Source: Bacillota bacterium
GTDB lineage: Bacteria; Bacillota; Clostridia; Christensenellales; Aristaeellaceae
Assembly: GCA_019137115.1 (NCBI GenBank)
Contig: JAGVSV010000161.1
Coordinates: 1-8,764, forward strand
Reading direction: 5' to 3'
DNA: 8,764 bases
Numbering within the stretch: position 1 is the first letter of the stretch; each line of letters begins with the position of its first letter. Below, piece after piece: positions 1-4,941 of this stretch. The position numbers and the translations under genes are program-made. Under the pieces are notes generated by a model that was given only the letters and a program-made list of their open reading frames with translations, did no database searches and was not told the origin of the DNA.

Positions 1-1
1 C

Positions 2-331
2 TATCAGCGCTTTTTTGTCGTGCTGACCCGGCCCAAAGGCTACCGCAAATCCGCGCCGCCGCTGCTTTCCCTGTCGCTGCCCGCCGTGGGCCCCTATGCC
101 GGCCTGCTGGAGAGTTACCGGCACAGCTTCCAGCACTACAACGATGACCTGGACGCGCTGGGGGAGCTGGAAAAGCAAGGCAAAGCCTATCTGGTGTACG
201 CGGAGGATATGCTGGTGGAGAGCGATGAAATGAACGTCGCCAAGCTGCGCGAGAACTACGCTCGCGGCGAGCGCCAGGCCGAACGGCAGTGGCCGGAATG
301 GCGGGACTTTATCTTTAATCGGCGGGCGTGA
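2..331 (+). CDS. Patatin-like phospholipase family protein, C-terminal fragment
   Basis: The frame is open from base 2 and ends at the TGA at 329-331, giving 109 residues with no start in the window, so this is the 3' end of a longer gene. The segment beginning YQRFFVVLTRPKGYRK, followed by a helical stretch with LESYRHSFQHYNDDLDALGE and a late KAYLVYAEDML strand, resembles the region that follows the catalytic domain in bacterial patatin-like phospholipases (serine lipid acyl hydrolases). There the usual text is a V-L-T-R-P-x-G-Y-R-K strand, then a helix with paired Y/N residues. The Ser-Asp catalytic dyad and the oxyanion glycines would lie upstream and cannot be checked. A GTG at 20 lies in frame but is internal, because the conserved strand begins before it. 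The gene converges on the minus-strand gene that follows, 12-30 bases away depending on how that gene ends. The family call comes from pattern memory of the tail only. Confidence 0.72.
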   Translation, partial: YQRFFVVLTRPKGYRKSAPPLLSLSLPAVGPYAGLLESYRHSFQHYNDDLDALGELEKQGKAYLVYAEDMLVESDEMNVAKLRENYARGERQAERQWPEWRDFIFNRRA

Positions 332-360
332 GCCGCCAGATGTTCAGTACCCCAGATCGG

Positions 361-750
361 TCAGCATGTCGCCCAGCACCCGGCACCGTTCGCCCAGCAG
401 CTCGCCGTCCCGGGCCACGGCGTCGGCCAGCGCCGCCATGTTGCCACTTCCACGCTCATCGCATCGCCCTGCAAGCCCACGCGCTTTAGCACCGGGCGGT
501 TCGGGTCATACCCTTTTTCATAGCGGTAGGATTCCCGCAGGTGCGCCATCCCGGCCAGCGCGAAGATCGCCGCGTCCAGCACGCGGTGCAGCGGCACGGC
601 TTGCCCATCATCGACAACAACTGCCGCGCCGTTCTCCAGTACCATAGCGATGGTCGCGGCGTTATCGCCGGCCGCGTTTCGTCCGTCCACCCGGCCGTAG
701 ACCGGCGCGTGAAGGATCGCCTGCATTTCGTTTTTTGCCTCGTTGCTCAT
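361..750 (-). CDS. Hypothetical protein, third gene of methyltransferase-NUDIX operon; C-terminus probably frameshifted
   Basis: I do not recognise this protein. As written it has 129 residues, starting at the ATG at 750-748, whose first bases overlap the TGA of the NUDIX gene (ATGA, 3 shared bases); this suggests translational coupling. Residues 1-102 look like a normal soluble protein: an Ala-rich helix (about 56-71), then the polar segment RESYRYEKGYDPNRP. From residue 103 the text turns into a Trp/Cys/Pro-rich run (WRRWPTPWP, then ASCWANGAGCW), typical of GC-rich DNA read out of frame. Reading one frame over from about base 443 gives GNMAALADAVARDGELLGER and continues to LTDLGY, with a TGA at 346-344. 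Adding one base at 443-445 would therefore make a 135-residue protein ending at 344. Either a sequencing or assembly error or a real mutation would explain this. No signal peptide or membrane segment is visible. Confidence 0.6.
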   Translation of the reverse strand: MSNEAKNEMQAILHAPVYGRVDGRNAAGDNAATIAMVLENGAAVVVDDGQAVPLHRVLDAAIFALAGMAHLRESYRYEKGYDPNRPVLKRVGLQGDAMSVEVATWRRWPTPWPGTASCWANGAGCWATC

Positions 751-1286
751 TTCGCCCGCCCTTCCTGCGGCCTGCGGATGGTGCCGCGCTGTGCCTTGAG
801 TTCAAACAACAATGGGATCAGGTGCCATTGGTAGGGGATGAACTGGCCGGATTTCTGCAGGCCCGCGATGTCCGCAAGGGTCGCCCAGCGCACGGCCTGT
901 ACCTCCTCTTTTTGCAGCGTCAGTGAAGCGATGTCCACGTCCCGCGTCACGAACCAGTAATCATCATAGCCCCAGTCAAACGGCACCGAAATATACGGCC
1001 GCTCGTCGGTCAAATCAATGGCAAGGCCGATTTCCTCGCGCGTTTCGCGCTCCGCCGCCTGGCGGCTGGTTTCGCCGGCCTGCGCGCTGCCGCCCACGCT
1101 GACATCCCACAGCTGGCTCCACAGCGATTTGCCGCGCTGCCGCTGCTGGATCAGCATGCGGTTGTTGCTGTCAAAGACGCACACATGCACCACCAGGTGG
1201 TACTCGCCGGGCATGAAGCGCTTGCCGCGCATCATGACGCGGCCGGTGGGCTGCTTGTTGTGGTCATAGATGTCCCATCGCTCCAT
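747..1286 (-). CDS. NUDIX hydrolase (YfcD/IDI-like subfamily)
   Basis: This 179-residue protein has a complete Nudix box at residues 66-88: G66, five residues, E72, seven residues, then RETREEIGL. These include the glutamates that bind the divalent metal for hydrolysis of a nucleoside-diphosphate-linked substrate. The opening MERWDIYDHNKQPTG and the strand HLVVHVCVFDSNNRMLIQQR are typical of the YfcD/isopentenyl-diphosphate-isomerase-like NUDIX branch, whose real substrates are mostly unknown. The ATG at 1286 was chosen because GGAAGGAG lies 10-13 bases upstream and the family N-terminus begins there; an in-frame upstream start at 1340 would run into the methyltransferase gene and adds an unrelated Arg/Ser-rich leader. 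It is the second gene of the operon, 7 bases after the methyltransferase stop. Its own TGA overlaps the next gene's ATG. The fold is certain and the substrate unknown. Confidence 0.93.
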   Translation of the reverse strand: MERWDIYDHNKQPTGRVMMRGKRFMPGEYHLVVHVCVFDSNNRMLIQQRQRGKSLWSQLWDVSVGGSAQAGETSRQAAERETREEIGLAIDLTDERPYISVPFDWGYDDYWFVTRDVDIASLTLQKEEVQAVRWATLADIAGLQKSGQFIPYQWHLIPLLFELKAQRGTIRRPQEGRAK

Positions 1287-1293
1287 GCCGGGG

Positions 1294-2052
1294 CTACTCC
1301 TTCCGATACACCGAGATCTGGCTGCGGTCGTCGGCGGCATAGGGCCGCCCCATCCAGTCGCCGTAGCGCGCTTCCAGTACGAACCCCGCCAGCCGCGCCA
1401 TCAGGTCCATCTCCGCGGGCCATATATAGCGGTGGCGGCTGCGGGTGACCGTGCCGTTGCCCTGCGCGTCATAGGACACATGGTGGGAAACCACCAGCTG
1501 GTTGAGCGTGTCCACCGTGTCCAGGCCGATAGACCCGTCCCTGATGTCCCATACCACGGCCTCCTGCCCGGGCGGCAGTTTGCGCAGTTCCGGCACCCAC
1601 ATCTCCACCACGAACCATCCACCGGGTGCCAGATGCCGCGCGGCGTTTATAAAACAGTCCACCTGCGCGTCCTGCGTTTGCAAATTGGACAGCGTGTTGT
1701 ACACCAAATACACAAGCGCATACCCCTGCCCGGCGCTGACCACCGACATGTCGCCCAGCGTCACCGGGATTTCTTTTTCGGTGGCCTTTTCCCGCAGCAC
1801 CGCCAGCATGGCGGGGGAATACTCAATGCCTGCCACCGGCACCTCGCTCTGACGCAGCGGCACCGCCACCCGTCCCGTGCCAATGCCCATCTCGAGCGCG
1901 CGCCCACCGCCCGCCAGTTTTTTCAGCATCGCCACGGTGGGCGTCAGCACCTCGGGTGCAAACATCCCCTCGCCCGGCGTCTCATACGTGCGGGCAATGG
2001 CGTCATCCCATGGGCTTAAGTCATCCATGTGCGCGGGTTTGCCGGTGTTCAT
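1294..2052 (-). CDS. Class I SAM-dependent methyltransferase
   Basis: This 252-residue protein has the usual Rossmann-fold methyltransferase motifs. Motif I is ALEMGIGTGRVAVPL (residues 52-66, SAM-binding glycine loop), motif II ends in the acidic E77 of AGIEYSP (ribose hydroxyl contact), motif III is TLGDMS (98-103, D101 near adenine), and a post-motif stretch NAARHLAPGGWFVVEMW (136-152) leads into the next strand. The C-terminal HRYIWPAEMDLMARLAGFVL (207-226) is the common 'helix then LAGF' element of small-molecule methyltransferases. The start at 2052 is supported by a perfect GGAGGTGA just upstream and a promoter 36-64 bases upstream. It is the first gene of a minus-strand operon with the NUDIX gene. 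The acceptor cannot be told from sequence. From memory, the whole text is close to a group common in actinobacteria, which could mean transfer, but I could not test this. Confidence 0.92.
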   Translation of the reverse strand: MNTGKPAHMDDLSPWDDAIARTYETPGEGMFAPEVLTPTVAMLKKLAGGGRALEMGIGTGRVAVPLRQSEVPVAGIEYSPAMLAVLREKATEKEIPVTLGDMSVVSAGQGYALVYLVYNTLSNLQTQDAQVDCFINAARHLAPGGWFVVEMWVPELRKLPPGQEAVVWDIRDGSIGLDTVDTLNQLVVSHHVSYDAQGNGTVTRSRHRYIWPAEMDLMARLAGFVLEARYGDWMGRPYAADDRSQISVYRKE

Positions 2053-2053
2053 G

Positions 2054-2061
2054 TCACCTCC
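2054..2061 (-). promoter_or_regulatory. Ribosome binding site of the methyltransferase gene
   Basis: Read on the minus strand, GGAGGTGA is an uninterrupted complement of the 16S rRNA tail. It ends one base before the ATG at 2052, so the GGAGG core sits only 4 bases from the start, which is closer than usual. No comparable site precedes the next in-frame ATG at 2028, so this decides the start. Confidence 0.75.
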
Positions 2062-2087
2062 GTAAAATGTATGTGGATTTGAGCCGT

Positions 2088-2116
2088 ATTGTATCAGCGC
2101 CCCGGGCGAGCGTCAA
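2088..2116 (-). promoter_or_regulatory. Sigma-A-type promoter of the methyltransferase-NUDIX-hypothetical operon
   Basis: On the minus strand the -35 is TTGACG (2116-2111), the spacer is exactly 17 bases and the -10 is TACAAT (2093-2088); each hexamer is one mismatch from consensus. Transcription would begin near 2081, leaving a leader of about 28 bases that carries the ribosome binding site. It is back to back with the L25 promoter. Confidence 0.8.
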
Positions 2117-2127
2117 TTGAGCCCAAG

Positions 2128-2142
2128 GCAAAGCATTTTTGC
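2128..2142. promoter_or_regulatory. Small dyad between divergent promoters, possible operator
   Basis: GCAAA and TTTGC form a perfect inverted repeat with a 5-base spacer. It lies almost midway between the -35 boxes of the two divergent promoters (2111-2116 and 2148-2153). Its position suggests a regulator site that could affect both promoters, but 5-base arms occur often by chance, so this is only a candidate. Confidence 0.25.
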
Positions 2143-2147
2143 GGGGT

Positions 2148-2177
2148 CTGTCATGGCTTGCGCATCTGTGGTATAAT
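2148..2177 (+). promoter_or_regulatory. Extended -10 promoter of the L25 gene
   Basis: The -10 TATAAT (2172-2177) is perfect and is preceded by TGG (2169-2171), the TGn of an extended -10. A weak -35, CTGTCA (2148-2153, four of six matches), lies 18 bases upstream. Transcription would begin near 2184, giving a leader of about 60 bases. Confidence 0.78.
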
Positions 2178-2202
2178 GTGGAGCGCATCAAACAGCGTTC
2201 AC

Positions 2203-2227
2203 CGGGCGGCTTCGGCGGCCCGCCGAA
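2203..2227 (+). promoter_or_regulatory. GC-rich leader with two mutually exclusive hairpins upstream of L25
   Basis: Two stems share bases. The first pairs CGGGC (2203-2207) with GCCCG (2218-2222), then after a G-G mismatch pairs GC with GC (2209-2210, 2215-2216) around a TTCG loop, that is, a C(UUCG)G tetraloop. The second is the exact palindrome at 2211-2227, TTCGGCGG-C-CCGCCGAA. The second stem ends 5 bases before the ribosome binding site at 2233. Only one can form at a time. A regulatory role is inferred. Confidence 0.4.
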
Positions 2228-2242
2228 ATCGCAGGAAAGAGG

Positions 2243-2890
2243 ATGATCCCCATGAAGATCACAGAAGCCATCAGCGTATTAAGCCGCGCTGCCATGACCA
2301 AGGGCGATATCAAGCGTCTGCGCCGGGAAGGCATGGTGCCCGGCAGCATCTCCATCCGCGGGCAGGATGCCGTCAGCATCAGCGTGCGGCGGGACGAGCT
2401 GCACAAGTTCCTGCAGCGCAACGGCATGACCAGCGTGGTGCAGCTGGACGTAAGCGGCCAGGATTCCTACACCGCCATGGTGCGCGAAATCCAGCATGCC
2501 CCGCTCACGCGGGAATGGCTGCACGTCACCTTCCAGCACGTGTCCATGACCGAGGAAACCACCGCCAACGTGCCGGTGACCATTCTGGGTCGCGACACGG
2601 TCAGCCATGCCGGCTTTGAATCCAGCATTCAGCTGGACGCTATCGAAGTGCGCGGCCTGCCCGGCGACCTGCCGCAGAGCATCGAGGTGGACGTCAGCCA
2701 CATGGTGGCTGGCGACAACCTGCATGTGCGCGACCTGACCCTGCCGGAGGGCATCACCGCCCTCACCGAGGAGGACCGCCTGGTCTTCTCCGTGTCGCAC
2801 CCGCGCGTCGTGGCCGAGGAGGAAACCACCGAGGAAGCCGCGCAGGAGCCGGAGGTTGTGGGCGAGAAGGAAACAGAAGAGGAAGCCTGA
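2243..2890 (+). CDS. rplY: 50S ribosomal protein L25 (long Ctc/TL5 type)
   Basis: The 215-residue protein has the two-domain layout of long L25/Ctc proteins. The N-terminal 5S rRNA-binding domain (about 4-100) includes KGDIKRLRREGMVPGSISIRG (20-40). The TL5 C-terminal beta domain (about 101-188) includes NVPVTILG (109-116) and the signature EVRGLPGDLPQSIEVDVSHM (135-154), then GDNLHVRDLTLPEG. The last 25 residues are an acidic tail with 12 glutamates, as in many long L25 proteins. It binds 5S rRNA at the central protuberance of the large subunit. Two starts are possible: ATG 2243 (AGGA 6 bases away) and ATG 2252 (GAGG 9 bases away, giving MKITEAI); the second is equally plausible. It has its own promoter and terminator. 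The pth gene often found next to ctc is absent here. The usual P-A-V-V-Y-G after the RREG segment is diverged. Confidence 0.94.
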   Translation: MIPMKITEAISVLSRAAMTKGDIKRLRREGMVPGSISIRGQDAVSISVRRDELHKFLQRNGMTSVVQLDVSGQDSYTAMVREIQHAPLTREWLHVTFQHVSMTEETTANVPVTILGRDTVSHAGFESSIQLDAIEVRGLPGDLPQSIEVDVSHMVAGDNLHVRDLTLPEGITALTEEDRLVFSVSHPRVVAEEETTEEAAQEPEVVGEKETEEEA

Positions 2891-2913
2891 CACCTTGGAC
2901 ATCGCATTCCCAC

Positions 2914-2938
2914 GCGCCGCGTCACGCGGCGCTTTTCT
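2914..2938 (+). terminator. Intrinsic terminator after L25
   Basis: An 8-base-pair perfect stem, GCGCCGCG (2914-2921) and CGCGGCGC (2925-2932), closes a TCA loop and is followed directly by TTTTCT. It lies 23 bases after the L25 stop and separates that unit from the MATE promoter. Confidence 0.9.
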
Positions 2939-2953
2939 ATTGCGCCGGGCGGC

Positions 2954-2982
2954 TTGACAGCCCCAGGCGCCCGCCGCATACT
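2954..2982 (+). promoter_or_regulatory. Promoter of the MATE transporter gene
   Basis: A perfect -35 TTGACA (2954-2959), a 17-base spacer and a -10 CATACT (2977-2982, four of six matches) lie just after the L25 terminator. The predicted start near 2989 leaves a leader of about 25 bases. Confidence 0.75.
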
Positions 2983-2997
2983 GGCACGCAGCACGCC

Positions 2998-3004
2998 AAG
3001 GGGG
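2998..3004 (+). promoter_or_regulatory. Ribosome binding site for the TTG start of the MATE gene
   Basis: AAGGGGG, one change from AAGGAGG, lies 9 bases before the TTG at 3014. An in-frame TAG at 3005-3007 excludes starts further upstream, and no in-frame ATG precedes the conserved LTQGGILKK segment. The site therefore supports the unusual start codon. Confidence 0.6.
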
Positions 3005-3013
3005 TAGAACGGA

Positions 3014-4402
3014 TTGCGGCCACACCATGAGGACCTGACCCAGGGCGGCATTTTGAAAAAAATACTGCTGGTTGCCCTGCCCATCATGGGCATCCAGCTG
3101 CTGCAGATGACCTATAACCTCACCGACATGTTCTGGCTGGGGCGCATGGAAAACTCGGTGACCGCGGTGGCCGCCAGCGGTCTGGCGGGCATGTTTCTGT
3201 GGCTGGGCATGGCGCTGATGCTGGTCGGGCGCGTGGGCGCGGAGATCGGGGTATCGCAAAACCTGGGCGCGGGCAACCTGGAAGCCGCGCAGGCCTACGC
3301 GCAGGAAGCGGCCCGCATCGCGTTCATTCTGGGCTGCCTGTATGGGTTCGTGCTGGTCACGTTCACCGGGCCCCTGGTGCGCCTGCTGCAGGTCAAGGAG
3401 CAGGACGTTTTTCAGGGCGCGTGCGATTATCTGCGCATCGCTGGGCTGGGCATTCCGCTGACGTATGTGTCGGCATCGATCACCGGCGGCTTCAATGGCG
3501 CGGGCAACTCGCGCCTGGGGTTCTGGGCCAACGCGGCGGGGCTGATCACCAACATGATCCTGGACCCGATCATGATTCTGGCTTGGGGCTGGGGCATCCG
3601 CGGCGCCGCGATCGCCACCATCATCGCCCAGGGCATCGTGTGCGCGCTGGTGGTGCTGTTTGCCAAGCGGCACAAGCGCCGCCCGTTTGCCGCCTTTCAA
3701 CTGATCGGCCCGCTTACCCGCGCGCGCGTGAAGCAGATCGCCAGATGGACTTTGCCCATGTCGGTGGAAAGCGGCGCGTTTACGATGCTGGCCATGGTGG
3801 TCACCGGCATGGTGGCCTCCATCTACGGCGCCCACGCCGTGGCCGTGCAGCGCGTGGGCAGCCAGATTGAGTCGCTCTCCTGGCTGGTGGGCGGCGGCTT
3901 TGCGTCCGCGGTGTCGGCCTTTATCGGGCAGAACTTCGGCGCGCGCAAATGGGCGCGCATCCGGCGCGGCTACCGCATTTCCATGGCGGCGATGCTGATC
4001 TGGGAGACGTTTGCCATGCTGCTGCTGGCATTGGCCGGACGGTACCTGTTCTCGCTGTTCCTAAGCGACCCGCCCGAACTGGTGCAGATGGGCGCGGAAT
4101 ACCTGCTGATCCTGGCGGCATGCCAGCCCTTCATGGCGCTGGAGGGCACCTGCGGCGGCACCTTCCGCGGCATGGGCAAGACGCTGCCGCCCAGCATCTC
4201 CAGCATCACCTCCAACCTGCTGCGCCCGTTCCTGTGCTGGACGCTGGGGCAGTACTTCGGCCTGAACGGCTTCTGGATGGGCATCTCGCTGTCAGCGGCC
4301 ATCCGGGGCACCATGATGTTCGTGTGGTTCACCATATACCAGCGCAGGCTGCCGCGCCACGACATGGAATCGGCGGCCGCCGACGTTCCCCTTCCGGCGT
4401 GA
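3014..4402 (+). CDS. MATE family multidrug/toxic compound efflux transporter
   Basis: This 462-residue, strongly hydrophobic protein has about 12 predicted membrane helices, the normal size for a MATE antiporter, which exports organic cations or drugs in exchange for sodium or protons. The N-terminal LTQGGILKKILLVALPIMG (8-26) followed by QMTYNLTDMFWLGRM (31-45) is the family opening. SQNLGAGNLEAAQAY (81-95) and, in the second half, GQNFGARKWARIRRGY (305-320) are the two pseudo-symmetric Q-N-x-G-A loops. LDPIMILAWGWGIRGAAIAT (183-202) is the conserved D-P loop and following helix. The TTG at 3014 is preferred because the start has an AAGGGGG site and a stop blocks anything further upstream; a second TTG at 3053 would remove conserved residues. 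The gene stands alone with its own promoter. The substrate cannot be read from sequence. Confidence 0.93.
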   Translation: MRPHHEDLTQGGILKKILLVALPIMGIQLLQMTYNLTDMFWLGRMENSVTAVAASGLAGMFLWLGMALMLVGRVGAEIGVSQNLGAGNLEAAQAYAQEAARIAFILGCLYGFVLVTFTGPLVRLLQVKEQDVFQGACDYLRIAGLGIPLTYVSASITGGFNGAGNSRLGFWANAAGLITNMILDPIMILAWGWGIRGAAIATIIAQGIVCALVVLFAKRHKRRPFAAFQLIGPLTRARVKQIARWTLPMSVESGAFTMLAMVVTGMVASIYGAHAVAVQRVGSQIESLSWLVGGGFASAVSAFIGQNFGARKWARIRRGYRISMAAMLIWETFAMLLLALAGRYLFSLFLSDPPELVQMGAEYLLILAACQPFMALEGTCGGTFRGMGKTLPPSISSITSNLLRPFLCWTLGQYFGLNGFWMGISLSAAIRGTMMFVWFTIYQRRLPRHDMESAAADVPLPA

Positions 4403-4409
4403 GCCTGTC

Positions 4410-4438
4410 TTGCGAAGGGCACCCGCACCTGCTATAAT
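4410..4438 (+). promoter_or_regulatory. Promoter of yajC
   Basis: The -35 TTGCGA (4410-4415), a 17-base spacer and a perfect -10 TATAAT (4433-4438) lie immediately after the MATE stop codon. Transcription from near 4445 gives a leader of about 35 bases. No terminator is seen between the MATE stop and this promoter, so readthrough from the MATE gene is also possible. Confidence 0.8.
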
Positions 4439-4479
4439 GCGTCTAATTTACTGGCGTAAGCCGAGAGGGTAGGTATTTG

Positions 4480-4863
4480 ATGTTTGATTGGCTTTTTAGC
4501 ATCACCACCGCGGTGGCGGAGACTGTGACGGACCCGGCCGCGGCGGAACTGGGCGAGGCGAGCCCCGTCGCGATGCTGCTGACCACCATGCTGCCCATGC
4601 TGCTGATCGTGGTGGTGTTCTATTTCATGATGATCCGCCCGCAGCGCAAAAAGGACAAGAAAGTCAAGGAAATGCTCAACAACCTGAAAGCCGGCGACCG
4701 CATCTGCACCATCGGGGGCATTTACGGCACCATCAAAGGCTTCCGGGATGACAGCGTGGTGCTCAGCGTGGGCGAAAAGGACATGCCCATGGTGATTGCC
4801 CGCTGGGCGATCCGCAACGTGGAAGCCGTCACGATTGAGAACGATGGCGAAGTGCTGGCCTGA
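4480..4863 (+). CDS. yajC: Preprotein translocase accessory subunit YajC
   Basis: This 127-residue protein has one membrane helix (about residues 29-51) ending in FYFMMIRPQRKKDKK (47-61), the hallmark of YajC. It is followed by EMLNNLKAGDRICTIGGIYG (64-83) and a small beta domain. YajC associates with SecDF and the SecYEG channel in the inner membrane and is not essential in most bacteria. The ATG at 4480 is preferred; a TTG directly before it (4477) would add only one residue. A GAGAGGG site (4463-4469) lies 10 bases upstream. Unlike the common tgt-yajC-secDF order, no secDF or tgt is next to it: the upstream neighbour is the MATE gene and the downstream neighbour the RNase PH fusion, and it has its own promoter and terminator. 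Confidence 0.95.
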   Translation: MFDWLFSITTAVAETVTDPAAAELGEASPVAMLLTTMLPMLLIVVVFYFMMIRPQRKKDKKVKEMLNNLKAGDRICTIGGIYGTIKGFRDDSVVLSVGEKDMPMVIARWAIRNVEAVTIENDGEVLA

Positions 4864-4882
4864 CGAATTCTGACACACACCG

Positions 4883-4913
4883 GCGCCGCAGGTTGAGGCC
4901 GCGGCGCTTTCTT
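4883..4913 (+). terminator. Intrinsic terminator after yajC
   Basis: GCGCCGC (4883-4889) pairs perfectly with GCGGCGC (4901-4907) around an 11-base loop and is followed by TTTCTT. The stem arms are the same seven bases as in the terminator after L25. Confidence 0.85.
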
Positions 4914-4941
4914 ATACCACGGGAAAGGAGAAAAAACGGCC

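Noticed and set aside
321..337. GGCGG/CCGCC hairpin between the patatin-like gene and the minus-strand operon as a terminator
   Set aside because: The stem is only 5 base pairs, overlaps the stop codon region and has no T-tract on either strand.
1270..2019. A 249-codon open frame on the plus strand opposite the methyltransferase
   Set aside because: The composition is His/Arg/Gln-rich and no motif is present, while the other strand encodes a complete methyltransferase with promoter and ribosome binding site.
2..2052. Patatin, NUDIX and methyltransferase genes as parts of an antiphage island
   Set aside because: The patatin-like gene is on the opposite strand and incomplete, no cyclic-nucleotide synthase, nuclease or toxin is seen, and the neighbours are housekeeping genes without signs of mobility.
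2279..3835. A 518-codon open frame on the minus strand across L25 and the MATE gene
   Set aside because: It lies antisense to two clearly recognised genes, its text is rich in His, Gln, Arg and Ala without domain motifs, and it is the usual by-product of GC-rich codon use.
4893..4918. Possible promoter for the RNase PH fusion (TTGAGG with TATACC)
   Set aside because: The spacing is only 14 bases and the elements lie within the yajC terminator; the match is too poor to call.
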